A DNA stretch of 64,000 nt from Membranipora membranacea (taxonomy: Eukaryota > Bryozoa > Gymnolaemata > Cheilostomatida > Membraniporidae), in NCBI GenBank assembly GCA_914767715.1, contig OU612075.1:8060001-8124000 (forward strand). Reading direction: 5' to 3'. Both the position numbers and the translations under genes were made by a program. This document shows positions 10,677 to 23,353 of the stretch, in pieces (within the stretch, counting starts at the first letter, position 1; each line of letters starts with the position of its first letter). The notes beneath the pieces were generated by a model. That model was given only the letters and a program-made list of their open reading frames with translations, did no database searches and was not told where the DNA came from.

Positions 10677-13600
10677 GTAATGTAGTTTCACTCTTTTCTA
10701 CTCCAAAAGGTTGGCTCCTCTTATATTAGGCATAATTGCTTTTCTAGAAACATGTATTGCAGACCAAACACATAACATCTTATTAAATTCATTTTATTTA
10801 ATTGTGACTTTTATTCCTTTCTCAGATATAAAAGGGCCATGTACCGTGATGGCAAAACACCTTGGTTACGGCTCGTATTCATTTTTATACATATTTATAA
10901 TTGTTGACACGACATATTTTACATAATTTCTAACCAATTTATTTCAAAAACATAGAATTCAAATGGTCAATGATCAAAAATGAATTTTGATGTGCTGTGT
11001 CTTTCACTCTGTGTTTTAACATTTTCAGCATGCGAAGGCAGTTGAGTGTGCGGGTGACAACAGCTTCCAGAGGTATGTAAGCGAAGACTATGGTATACTA
11101 CAGAGTGAAGTGATACAAGTTTCAACAACATTTGTTTCATCAAAAATACGTTGTGCGTCAATCTGTTTATCAATGCTGTTGGATAACTGTAATACCTTCA
11201 TCTTCAACAAGAAGATCAGTGAATGTGCTGTATCATCAGGCTATGTACATGCTATTAGAGGAGAGAGTGACATGTTATACAACACCTCCGGCTCACAGAT
11301 TTTCTCATCAGGTTAGTAAAATAGCCCTGTCATACTAATGACGATGGGAAAGATCAAAATTCAAGTTTCAACACCTGGAATGTATTTATGATAATTAGGT
11401 GTGGTGGGTGGAAATTGGGAGATCAACGCTGCGGTGACACCGATGGTGATGTGCATCACTTCTGTGAGACAGAATCTATTGCAATACAATCCATATTGGT
11501 GTACCTATCCCCTTTATGAGGTAGGCTGTAATTAGTATTGTTTTACTCAAACCTACCATCATCAATGATATCGCTGATGGTGTGGGTTGTCATAATATGA
11601 TTGAGTCTGAACCATAATTTCGGACTTTCAACCATAAAAATTTGTTCAAGTTTATGTACACTGACAATAATTTTTGGCAAAGTATTGTGTAAAAAGAAAA
11701 ACCATCAATAAAGAGTATCTATGTGTTAATAATCCGCCGAATAAAGAAAGCGAGAGACAGAATCCACAAAGCGGCTTAATGTTAGTGCAGTTACAAAACA
11801 GTCATCGTTGTTGATTCTTGTAATGTCAACCAAAATATGAATACACTTTTAAACATTTATAATTCCTAGATTTACAGTTTGAAATAAGTCAGAACTCATG
11901 AATTTTTATAAGGTTTCGGTAATTTTTTTTGTCTCTTTAGTAACCAATCAATAAATAAATCAAAAATATCAATAAATATCATGCAGCTTGAGACAAAAGA
12001 GTGCAGCTAATTACCAATCGAACATGATAACCTTATCATATTAAATTTAAAATCTCACACACAGTTAATGGGATTCTACATTTATTATTAAAAATCAATT
12101 TTCTTTCTATTGAACAACTCTGCATTTATGTATTACTGCAGGTTAATATTAACAAATAGTCTGAAGCAAAAGTATTTACAGTTAAAAGGTTTAAATGTTA
12201 TTAAAAACTTGAAAACTACTGGGTTCATTAGCTATTTATTTATAATTATTGAGCATGATAAGAGCAAGATGTAAAGTGTCCTTTTCCACTCTGAACCAGC
12301 TGAGCTTTCTGCAGTGGATGTAACTGTGCAAAAAAGGATAGACACTCAAATTAATGCTAAATAAAATGTCTTATTTATTTAACTCATTTTGTAAAGCTGA
12401 AGGCAGGTGCTGCTTGTGCTCCATGTGCCTCACCTACCTTCCCCCATGGACAAGATCTGATCATTGATCAACTCGCTAAATTTGCAAATCTTAAATTATT
12501 AGGGTTGTGGCTGACTGGATTTTCAATGTATTATGTGTACAAAATTCACTACAAGGGGTCCCAACAATCCTAACATGTACGCTATGTTGCATAGGGCGGC
12601 AATTGGTGTACATTTCTTCTGTGTACTCGTCTTCTGACTGACTCATCCAAAGACATGTGACAGCATGGAAAGACATGCTGACAAGCTGGAAATAAAGTTA
12701 AAAATTTTCACTACAAACACAAACTAAGTCTTACCTGCCAAAGTGGGCATGGAGTGATGATGCCATCTTCATAAGATGGATATTGAGTTAAATACTGAGC
12801 TATTTCCTTCGCTTCACCTCCAGCACCATGTATCTAAGATTTGATACAAATTAAATAAAATTAAATTTTGATGACGCCATCAACTATTACACTAGATAAT
12901 AGGCAAAAGTGTGTCATGTGCTGTGGAAAGAATATTCATTATTAATAATCGATGAAAAACCAATAAATCATGGTTATTCCCTTACCCAGTTGAGATTGAC
13001 TGTGTTCCCAATGCATGAATGCCGCTCTCAACAGTGTAGGGCCTGAGTGCCCAACCTTTTTCATGTAAAGAGCCAATTTCCAAATTTCAATTGATGAAGA
13101 GCTGACAAGCTCAGTGCACTTTAGCTATTACATTCTGCAAATGAGCATTTCACATATTTCATTTGGCCGCTTTGCTACTATCAATTGTAGTTGGGGACAG
13201 CTGCGCATGTAACGATATCTGCGCCACTGATGGCACAGAGCAATGTGATGACTCCTCAGGGCTCGTTGTATGTACACAAGTCACCATCGAGTCGGTGGGA
13301 GTCGAGTTCACTCTCATGTTCATGGAGAATACTAACAATAACGATCCACTGAATCTACCTGTGCAGGTAGGCAGTAGCCGAGTATATATCTAAGGTGTCG
13401 ACATTATTGAATTGTGGGATGCAGAAAACCTTAAATGTAGCCAATGTGTAGCTTTTAATGTAGTTAACTTGTCGGCTCTGATTGGCTGGTAGGAGGGAGA
13501 GAGCCTTTAATGTAGCCAATATGTTGGCTCTGATTTGCTGGTTGGAGGGAGAGTCTCAAACGTAGCCAACATATTGGCTCAGATTGGCTTGTTTGAGGGA

Positions 13601-16600
13601 GAGAGCCTTCAATGTAGCCAATGTGTGGCTTTTAATGTAGTCAATGTGTAGCTTTTAATGTAGCCAACTTGTTGGCTCTGGTTGGCCGGTGGGAGGCATT
13701 GCTAGGTCAGCTGGTACTTTCCTGAAAGTACCAAATTATATTTAGTGAACATGTTATTCAGTTTCACTTTCACATTATCTCAAGGGACACTTATAGTGAC
13801 CTAGAATCAGCTCTCTTTCCCACACAACAGCCATTCAGATCAGAGCCCACACATTGGCTAACCTTTCTGACACCTACCACTGTCCAGAGTGTTACAGGTA
13901 CCTGTCTACTCGGTATGGAGTCTTTCAAGTATAATGCACATGTTCCTTTCAAGTCTCTAATTCATAAAAAAGCCAATACCTTAAACCACTTTGATTCTTT
14001 AATACCACTCCCTTATTTTTTCCAATGAAATAAAACAATGAATGAAGTTATGTGGTCTGACTATAATTATTTGGTTGCAAATATAGCAACGCTCTCTCTG
14101 ATTTTTATTATGTTTGTAACAGGTGTATGTACAGGCAGCAGACATAGACACCGATACGAATGTGACAGTGAGTACAGCCGGACTAGAAGAGTCGGATGCC
14201 TGTTACTTTAATGAGAGACAAGAGATTAAAGCTGGTGAAGTGGCGGAGTAAGTCGCACTGCTCTGTTGAATTTGACCAAATTAGTCTCTGATTAGAGGAG
14301 AATTTTCTTGTATTTGTACTTAATTATCCATATTTACACCAATAGCTTATAATTATTAATAACTACTTGGTTTGCTGCTGCATTTTTCCATCTACCGCAT
14401 TTGTGGAGATTGCACTGTAGGTTAAATCCACTCAGAGCAATGGACTGACAATGTAAATTATATTTTCATTACAGGCAATTTGATAAGAGTATCCTAATAT
14501 AAATTTTTTCTTTAGGTTCAACATCGGCGTGTGCATAAGACAAATTGGTACATCACTCAAAAGAAATTCAGTAAAGGTTACTGAAATGAATGAAAAGGAT
14601 ATAATTGTCTATGCAATCAACAGAGAGAGGTTCACCACGGAGGGCTACCTGGCCCTGCCTGATAGTGCAACAGGTATGTGAAATGTGTGACTCATCTATC
14701 TTTATCCCATCATTTTTTCCCTTTTTTTAGTAATTTAGTTGACGTTAATTTTCATCTTCACAATGTGTTTCCAATTATGCCAATTAAATAAATTAAAACA
14801 AAAAATGAACTATAATAAAACATATGAAAAAAGACAAGGGTTTATGAGTGGACAGAAGTATGGTATCCTATACCTCATTTCACTAGACTGTTAAAGCCAG
14901 CCTTGTCCTTCCAATTCAAACTGTACACTATTCCACTAAAAATATATTTATAAAAACATAAGATCCTAAAGGCGCCAACAACAGCTTAGCAGATAAACAA
15001 ATGTAGTCAATCCATTCAGGGTAAAATTGGAAAGTTCTCCTGTTTATTGTAAATTGACTGTTGTAGATTTTTTTTTTCCAAATCTAATTTCTGAATTATC
15101 AATTATGTCATGGCGATAAATTGCCATTTATGATGCACAGATTTCTGGGGGCATGCCAAAGTTCAGCTCTTGGTTATTTTTAACGCAATGAAGTGAATAA
15201 CTCAAATTATTTATTTGAACCACAAGGCGAAACAACATCTTCATCGTGCCAGAACTAAGAATCGTGGGAATGCCTCCCATTATTTCGCCCCGAACCAGCA
15301 CTGCAAGCGAAAAAACTGCACAATTCTCATCTTCTATTTTAATAGGTACAGAGTATGTAACGGTCTCTTATGCTCCTGCTGAAGTTGCTACTCAGATTGG
15401 AATAGCTTCGTTTCATGTACGTTTGATATTTAGATGTGTACCACATCAGTGGCAAGTCTATCAATCACTGTGTTTCCATGTTAATTTAGAGCACGACCTG
15501 TGTTATCAGCTCTTGGCTCGCCCAAGAAAAATCCAGTCATTTCCATGGGCTGAGGTCATGCTGAAATTTCAAAAACATCTGCTGGTCGCTGATTGGCTGT
15601 GAAAGTAGTTCGCTCACCGTTCCTTGATTGGATTGGATATGATTGGATAGGCAGGCAGGCATGCAACAACCAAATCTTACTCCCTACTTCCCTTATCACC
15701 AACACTCACATCCGCTCTCTGCATAGTCTTCCCTTGTGTTTTCACAGGATCATACCCTGGTGGAAGTTGTCCCAGCTGTAGGTACTATTGTAACATTCGA
15801 TGGTGTTACTCTGATCCCTCAACAAAGAGGGCGATCAGAAAACATGTTCTTACTGGATGCAATGGATACACTTCAGCTTCAGTCTACAGTTGGTAAGACA
15901 ATTGACTGATAATGTGTTTCCAATTGATTGGTTGATTGATTAATCGATTAATTGATTGATTGACTGACTGACTGACTGACTGACTGACTGACTGACTGAC
16001 TGACTGACTGACTGACTGACTGACTGACTGACTGACTGACTGACTGACTGACTGACTGACTGACTGACTGACTGACTGACTGACTGACTGACTGACTGAC
16101 TGACTGACTGACTGACTGACTGACTGACTGACTGACTGACTGACTGACTGACTGACTGACTGACTGATTGACTGTATTGCTATCAATAACTATTAAAGTT
16201 GTGAGAAAAGAAATATTTTTTTGCCAAGATGCTTTCATTGTTGAAAACTGGTGCTGCACGACATAACAATATTGATCGGTAATGTTTGATTGCAATTGGG
16301 TCGACTTTGATATTGGCCTTAACAATGACTTGATTTGATATCTGATTCTACGAATGGAGAGACAACGACCTTATTGATAGGCAATTTTTAGCTAGATCTC
16401 CATCGTATCAACCTGTCTGTTATGAAGCATACAATGTCGAGGGGTGATAACTCCCAACTTCTATAAAATGTCGCTTTCAATATTATTTTTGGTCAATATT
16501 GCTTTGACTCGCTAGCAATCGTGCACAACACATTGGAGTTGACCACAAAAATTTGCATGTACATGATTCAAGAGGAAACAAGTGGATGCAGGAGGAAAAG

Positions 16601-19600
16601 TTCGCCCATTCAAGCAGGCTTGTTATAAGGATATATTTGGCTGGCCTCAAACTCTTTACTTCAACTCCCACCTTAACTAGTGAACATTTCATGCTAGCTG
16701 ACATTAAGTCGCTCCCAAACTATGGTCTTATGGGTCTCTGGCTTTGAAAAATTGAGCAATGCGGTAATGGGTGTTTTATTTGATACAATAATGAGCTAAA
16801 AAGTTAAATTTCCATGCTGATAAATGATCCAGGGTGATTGTCAATTGTCAGTTATGAAGTTAAGAATTTAAGCATCATACTGTGATATCATGGTAAAACT
16901 CCAATAGCACAAGACCATATAACCAAAGTGTCGGCTCTGATCTGGGAAAAAGAGCCAATGCCAGATCGTTGAAAGTACCTATTGGGATGTATATGATATA
17001 GTAAAAGTGGAACTGAATTAATTTCACATTCATTTTTAATAACAGATGGTACTTTCAGGAAAAGTGGGTATAACAAAATATGGAGAGGTATGTTAACATC
17101 TCACAAATTGATTAACATCAATGAGTCAGAATATTTAAATACATGAGACTTTCTTCTTAGAAATAAACAAGGACTAAAATGCCTCTCTGAATCTTCTTTA
17201 TCCGTTTGAATGTTACTAGAGCGAGGCTGTTGTTGACCAAAATCAGTGTTGAAATAAAGATTGGTGCTGTTGCGAATGCTGGCGTAACGTCTACAGTGTA
17301 GCAGGTCCAGTTGGTTGATTTAGAGCTACTGTTGTTCACCTCCATGCTAGTACTCTATGCTCTTTGCGTCTTGTTTATCATATTTTGAAGGAAACTTTAT
17401 ATACTGTTTCCTCTGCTAGTGTGGTTTAAAGAATGTACCAGGAAACAAACATTGCTAACAACTTCATTCCCTTAATAAGGGAAACATTCGCCAAGCTGAA
17501 CGATTTGTTTCCTGAATCTCTTTGTTTACAAAGCTATATAAAATTGCAAATTCATTATGCTTGCCAAGTTGCCAAAATTACCTACTTGAAATTTAATAAT
17601 ATAAATTTATGGATAGGCATGACACAAAAAAATTTATGACTGATGGCAAATTACAAAATAAATGCTTCGCTAACCTCATTGGAAATATATAAAACGTTTA
17701 ATCCCTAAGTTAGCAACGTTTTCTTTGATTGAACTATTCAACCAAAGCCACACATTATTGACGCAAACATTATCATCGAAAAATAGATCTATATTCATGG
17801 TGATACGCTTGAAGAAAGTTTTTTGAGAACATTGATCATTGAAGACATTACTTAAAGACTTAGTTTGAGGCTGCTATTTTGTATCACATCTTATTCTCCA
17901 TATTTTATTCTATCATGTGAGCGAATTCCTGCTTTAGAATCCAAATATTGAGGAAGTTATGGCCTCGCAAACTTCCAGGGTGATCGCCTTCAATCGGCAT
18001 TGGGTATAAGCGGATGTTTCCCCTGTGGTACGTCACAACCGTCATACTTATTATGAGTTATTATTCTCAGTTTGTTTGTACTCTGTATCTTACTTATAGC
18101 GTAAGGCTTGTGCTTACTCAATGTATATATCCAATTATTAGGGTTCATCATTCTTTTTTTCATATAGTGATAACTAGGGTATGGTACCAAAAATTTAGAG
18201 AGCGCAGATGTATTCTTACCCTCAGAGGGATAAATTTTCTTTGGTAATCAAATATGACGGTGCAGGTAACTTTCAACTGAGATTTTTCAACAGGCGAAGT
18301 GTGAAGGTTTTCAGGGTGGCTTAACTCAATGTTTAGAGCCAGCTCCAGGATTGATAAAACATCGGTTTAAAATTTAACTACTTTGAATCCCAGTTGTGGA
18401 AGGGATCGGTTAATTTCTCATATTATATTTTTATATTAATATATGGTATTAAGATTTTTTATATAATAATATATATAATATATTATCCATATAATTGCAG
18501 GTGATCTGACAGGTAGCAGAATATTCTCTAACCAGTCGGTGCATGTGTACTCTGGTAATATAAGAACTGACATCCCTGAGACGCAAAACTCAAGAGATCA
18601 CCTGGTAGAAGAGTTGTTGTCCGTGGACACATGGGGTACCGTGTTTGGTATTATTCCACTACCAGAGAGAGAAGTCGGTGATCTTATCAAAGTTGTGTCA
18701 GGACCCAACCCTGCTACCTTCTCAATCTACCAAGTAGGAGTAGACAATAAGTAACTGACACTAGACATAGCCTTACTTTCTGAAATCGTTAAATAGAAGT
18801 TTTCTTCCCACATCGAGTACTAGAATTCCAACCTGGAAATCTTTTGTTGCTTGTGAAGTAAAATGGCACTCAATCTTAATGGTATAATGATACAGTTTTG
18901 CTGACTCCAATTTTTGGCTGATCTGATGAAATTGAACCGAGCGACCTTAATAGATATGCGACAGGTGTGCAATCTGCATGTATCGTTCCAAATCAACTTA
19001 CATTGTATTACATACATTAGTACATATCTTTGATACAACTGTGTTACTCCTTCTAGAATGAAGATCCATTTGAGACAAGCTACACACTTTCCGAGTATTC
19101 CTCTGCCCAGATTGAGATAGAATCTACTCAGTTCTATTCTCTTAAATCCAACGAACCTGTACAAGTGGTACAGTTCAGCAAATCTCGATTCAAGGTTTGT
19201 TGTACTTGAAGATCAGATGAGATTAATTTATTTGGTATTATAGTCAACCATAATATCTTACAATGATGGGGTTGGATTGACTCTGCTGTTTAAAATCTTA
19301 ATACTAACCGATATAAAGCTACCTAAAATCTACTATTTTTCCTAATATTTGGTATTGAGATGTTGGTTATGAATCACAGTCATTAAAACATGCTCAACCC
19401 AGTTGGTATAGTTTGTGGCTAAACTAGCTAGTGATACTTTGGTTTGTGACTCATTTTGACCTAACAGTCAATCAGAGCCAACACACTGGCCAGTATATTA
19501 GTGTCATAATTGATTTATCATCTTGTCAACATGTTTTCAAATTTATTTGGAGAATCTTCACTGCTGAATTCCTACATTGAACTAGCCTTATCACGAGGCC

Positions 19601-21309
19601 ACGGTTTTTGGGTATTTTGGTTCCAAAACCAAAAAAAACCTCAATCCTGTGGCCGCATGACAAGGCTCACAGCTTGTTGGGAGATTAAAATTAGCCTCCA
19701 TACATCAAAGACTTCATTTGGCCAGGAGTTTAGTTACAAATGGTTATGGGCGCTCTAGCTGTTAGGGAGTTTAATTTCACAAAAAAAGAAGGATGTTGTC
19801 ATGAAACATTCCCCTTTGATAATTTGTTGAAATATCATGCTTTTTTTTACAATACCGCTTAGTTAGTGATGGAAATAAAACAACAACATATATTGACTTT
19901 AATTCCGAAAAACATGGTTGAGATGAGAATAAATGTCAATAAATATGATTTAAAAAAAATTGTTCATTTTAAATTGATTAATCCTCTACATTTTGATTTT
20001 GTTTTTAGAATCCTCCTTTCAGTGAAGAGATTCATGATCCATCAATGTTCCTGGTCCCACCTAAAGAGCAGTTTACTACAAACTTTTCCATCTCCACTCC
20101 TCCCTTTAGTGGAGGTGTGGATGTACCACAACCCGGTGAGAGGATTCCATACAGGTATGTAACAGTAACAAAAATCCGACGAAACACACATATAGCCGTG
20201 GTGCAGTGGATTAGGGAATAGAAACTTTTGTTGCTTAGTTTTAGAAAATAATTCAGGATGTTTTATGATAAAATAATAATATCAATATGGGATGGCATGC
20301 ATGCCACTGCAAAAATATGATTAAATGGCTTATCATTCTCATTTTTGTAAACAAAACTTTTATTGCCAAAACATAAGTTGGTACCTTTTGCAGATTGGTA
20401 CAGCACCATCCATGCCTTGGTATGAAAATACTTATCAAAACAACTTGTTGAGGTCCCTGATGAGTCCCAAAACTGCCGCGATGTCTGTTCCTCCTAGTTC
20501 TTAATACTAGTGAAAACATTTTGCTGCTGACTGTGTAAAGTCAAATATATATCTTTATTCGATCCCCATTGCAGATACAATGTACTGTTAGTAGTATCTG
20601 AAGAGGCCAGTTATACAACAATTGCCTTGGATGGTGATATAATTCCTCTATCAAATTGGACAAAATTACCTGGTAAGTTGTAATGGACTTTCAATAATAT
20701 CGGACTAAAAGTAAACAGCCATAAAAATTGTTGAAAATATCATGCGGCGAGACTCTAAACTCATTAATCTAGGTTTGAATATTGCCTTGACTATCACAAG
20801 TTTAAACAAACTGTAAAATATTCCTAATTTAATATAAGAAGTTGGACAGGGAAGTCTGTCAGCGAAATAGATAACAAATTGTGTTAGCTTATATCCTCCC
20901 TCGCTGCTGGTTCTCGCCTTGCTTAGCATATAAAAAAAACTCACAAACCTATCTAGAAAAGTAGTAATTTAAAATTCCCTAACTCTGTCCGAGGTATAGC
21001 ATGATAGCATCACTGCTCTATCCATACTACTTTTTTGTAGATATACCGGGAATATCAGATGGCTTATTTGGTGCGCAAGTTTTCATTGATGATGGGGCGC
21101 ACAGGCTAACCAATTCTGATCCGACCGCCAAATACATGGCTATAATATACGGCACAGATGATCGTGAGAGTTACGGATTTGCTGTACGAGCTAGAGTGAA
21201 GAAAGATGATAAAAGGTTCGAGCAACAGGTCCAACAAATCAACGATCTAAACCAGTCCTTTCAAACGCTTGATGATCCCATGCCACATCTGAGGGAGGGC
21301 GATTCATAA
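10605..21309 (+). CDS. Secreted PAN/apple plus IgGFc-binding-domain protein, 12 exons
   Basis: Exons: 10605-10676, 11029-11311, 13191-13366, 14123-14247, 14516-14673, 15346-15416, 15748-15892, 18501-18733, 19057-19194, 20009-20154, 20575-20672, 21041-21309. All junctions are GT-AG and phase-compatible, giving 1,914 coding bases (637 residues and TAA). Exon 1 encodes a signal peptide; the mature part has a PAN/apple-like domain followed by one IgGFc-binding N-terminal domain, the module found at the N-terminus of human FCGBP. It lacks the VWD/TIL repeats that follow in FCGBP, has no transmembrane helix, and ends in a charged hydrophilic tail. It is presumably an extracellular or mucus-type adhesion or recognition protein. 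The end of exon 8 could be 18733 or 6 bases later (two in-frame GT donors). No AATAAA lies close after the stop; ATTAAA occurs near 21692. Confidence 0.88.
11029..11311 (+). CDS. Exon 2: PAN/apple-like domain
   Basis: It starts after TTTTCAG and ends at GTTAGT in phase 1. The encoded sequence has the PAN pattern: a first cysteine (VEC), a conserved RCASICL segment, then C-N-T-F-I-F-N and an ECAVSSG strand. This is the usual 'C-x3-C ... C-x-x-F-x-F ... C' layout of PAN/apple modules, which bind proteins or carbohydrates outside the cell. A second cysteine-rich exon (13191-13366) with six cysteines in its first half links it to the IgGFc domain. Confidence 0.72.
13440..13870. repeat. Tandem GTAGCCAA repeats plus a MITE copy in intron 3
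   Basis: From 13440 to 13690 units of about 60-90 bp repeat the motif TGTAGCCAA...TTGGCTCTGATTGGCTGG. They run into a MITE-like element (about 13663-13870) whose ends are inverted copies of that motif (AGAGCCCACACATTGGCTAA at the right end). The middle (CAGTTTCACTTTCACATT) is shared with the copies at 16918-17065 and 55028-55245. Confidence 0.7.
14123..21309 (+). CDS. Exons 4-12: IgGFc-binding N-terminal domain
   Basis: These exons carry the landmarks of the IgGFc-binding N-terminal family in order: DIIVYAINRERFTTEGYLALP, then EYVTVSYAPAEVATQIGIAS, DHTLVEVVP, a beta-rich middle (RIFSNQSVHVYSGN), LLSVDTWGTVFGIIPLPER, LKSNEPVQVVQF, DPSMFLVPPKEQFTTNF and finally AKYMAIIYGTDDRESYGFAV. The family repeats the 'special-case proline-flanked strand' pattern around these motifs. 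The last about 40 residues (QQVQQINDLNQ and on) are outside the domain and may form a short helix. Exon 12 contains the TAA stop (21307-21309). Confidence 0.88.
15957..16166. repeat. (TGAC)n microsatellite, about 52 perfect copies
   Basis: An uninterrupted 210-bp tetranucleotide array, bordered on the left by degenerating TGAT units and on the right by TGATTGACTG. It lies in the intron after exon 7 of the PAN-IgGFc gene. The open frames over it (poly-Ser-Gln-Ser-Val) are artefacts of the repeat. Confidence 0.97.
16918..17065. mobile_element. MITE-like element, intronic copy
   Basis: Begins with GTGTCGGCTCTGATCTGG and AGAGCCAATGCCAG, and contains the family centre (GAACTGAATTAATTTCACATT). It ends near GGTACTTTCAGGAAAAG, matching the segment at 13717-13731 in inverse. 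It lies in the same intron as the microsatellite. Confidence 0.6.
17141..17345 (-). pseudogene. Internally deleted GPCR pseudogene
   Basis: Minus-strand reading starts at ATG 17343-17345 with MEVN, an Asn/Ser-rich N-terminus and TM1 (ILVNN), and reaches KRIKK in the first intracellular loop. It then jumps directly into the helix-8/tail sequence of this family (the GATTCAGAGAGGCATT block, also at 2986-3001). TM2 to TM7 are missing and the frame is shifted, ending 11 codons later. The junction sits on ATCTT (17191-17195), which is present at both donor sites in the less damaged copy, so this is a microhomology deletion. It lies inside an intron of the PAN-IgGFc gene, antisense to it. Confidence 0.88.
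17395..17860 (-). repeat. 5' flank of the deleted GPCR pseudogene
   Basis: Shares CCAGGAAACAAACATTGCT, AATAAGGGAAACAT and the block around GATTGAACTATTCAACCAAA with 2105-2470 and 8250-8890. It confirms that coding and upstream sequence were duplicated together. Confidence 0.7.
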
Positions 21310-22094
21310 GACATTATTCAGACAAATCACTTATTTTTATATATGAGATAGATCATTATGTTTTTCTATATATATTATGATGGCTCTATTATCTGGAGGT
21401 TTAGTTTATTTCAGTTAGTTTTTTTCAATCAGTTATTCATTGTCTTGCTACCTCTCTGGGTTACTACCTTAACATGTTAGTATAATGTTTCTGAAATATT
21501 GCCCATCTATTTACTCTTTTCTGGCAACCATCTCAGTTCAGAGATAGTTGATTGTCCTGATGAGTTGCCTCACTCCTGCCGTTTTTTTTAAGCTTGGGAA
21601 AACGTTATATGGCCTATGATTGGTTGCTTCTTGAGTGACCTTGACACACCAATGTGAGTTTGAAGGCGGCTTTGATGGCCTATTAACTGATTAAAACACC
21701 GAAGCAAAATATTTTGTTTCATTTATTTGTCAATCCATTTAACCATATAAACAATTATTTTTTATGATTATGGACTGGTGACTCCGGCAATGAAAGGAGT
21801 TATCTTGAGTTGGATGATGGGACGCATCATCAGTGATATGAGCTTGGTATTTCAACTGTATGTTGAAATTGAGTTTTGATTTTTATCTTGTGTTCGATGA
21901 ACAAACCCTCTTTTACTCTTTTGATTTTTTATGATAAATGTGTTAATTGATTCAATAGTGAAACAGTCTTAGTTTTGTTTCTTTTATACTTTTATTACCA
22001 TCCTTTCATATCATATGTTTATCAGATCATATCTTTTATCAGTAGAAAACATTTTGTTCGTCAGTGTCGTCAATTTACTTGGCATATGTTTAAT
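21310..22094. other. 3' flank of the PAN-IgGFc gene
   Basis: Holds the 3' untranslated region and intergenic sequence. A non-consensus poly(A) signal, ATTAAA, is at about 21692. No exon or RNA gene was seen. Confidence 0.4.
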
Positions 22095-23118
22095 TATGTA
22101 CAGCCCCAAATAATCAGTTAATAAATCAATCCCAGTAGCTAGTTGGGAGTTATGCCCTCATCTATTATGGATATACAACTTCTTGTTTGCTTATTATGTC
22201 TGCTAGCTAACACATGACCAAGACCTGATTGCTTCACAATCACTTCATTAAAAATTAATATGGGAACATATCACAATGACCCTGAAATTTGTGCATCTCA
22301 AAATAAACAGATGTGATAAGTTTTTCACCGAATGTCATTGTATGATAGCCCTTTTTAAAAAAAATCAAATTACAACCCCAGGCTGGTGAATTACTTACAT
22401 TGTAGCCCAGTTAAAGTTTTTCAGTAAGCTTTCATAATGACTATGATCATTTTGAAAGCTCCTTGAGCAAAGCTATTATTGTTAATGACTGCTTTGTATA
22501 CAACTGGCAACTTTCAAATAACCAATCTGTTTAGCCTGGGGATCTAACTGACAGATTTTCTTATCTCTTTGTAACCACTTCCACCTTATCAATAATAGAA
22601 GATTGGTAGTCAAGCTTGCCAACAGTAGCAGTGCGATACCTTGACTTGCCTTGCAAGATAGAAGCCATATGTTACCATTGTGGCTAAAATTGGTAGTTAT
22701 TGGGATTTTTGTGAAAACAGCCTGTTACCGTGTACAGTTACCTCAGCATCACACAAGTTTTCTGGAGAATCTACCAAAGTGTACAGGCAGCAATGAAGTT
22801 TTGCATTCAAGAGAAAATACTGGCTACAAAGGGTAAGATTCATGACTGGCTTATAGTTAGCCTCTATCAAACAATTGGGTAATTTAGCTGTCACTGCCAA
22901 AAAATTGTTTTCTGATTGTATTCGCTCCCAAATCGTTCATTGCTTGTCTGGGATGATGCTCTCAATCTGTTTCAATGTCACTACAAGACATGATGACTGT
23001 GCTGTGGTTGTTGCTCCATATTTTGATGTATATTGTTGTTTGATATGTAGCTGTAAGAGACAAATGCAGAACTGAAAAGAGAGGGTTGAATATCATGTAT
23101 CTTATATCTGATGGCTAT
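22095..23118. repeat. Dispersed repeat, copy 2 (left part)
   Basis: Counterpart of 815-2015, same orientation, with an estimated identity of roughly 80-85 per cent by eye. It keeps the ATG-to-GTAAGATTC mini-exon at 22793-22832. Confidence 0.75.
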
Positions 23119-23353
23119 GCTGCAAAATATTACTCCCTAAAGTTACAATATGCCTAGAACATAATCACCACATAGATATGTTTGCTTATGACAGCATGTT
23201 GTTCACACAGACTGGAGCTTCAGACCTTGAGACAGAGCAGACACATCAGTAATTGAAGCCCAAGTAAGATACAGCAAAAAAAAGAATACAGATCAGACAA
23301 GCTTGAGACGCTAAGGGGCATCACAATATGAAGTCAAGCCAAGTCATGATGCC

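Noticed and set aside
10711-10926. Alternative first exon of the PAN-IgGFc gene (hydrophobic frame)
   Set aside because: It has no ATG in frame and no donor of the required phase; the 10605-10676 exon fits both.
15884-16325. Two open frames encoding long Ser-Gln-Ser-Val repeats
   Set aside because: They are only the TGAC microsatellite read on the minus strand, in more than one frame, inside an intron.
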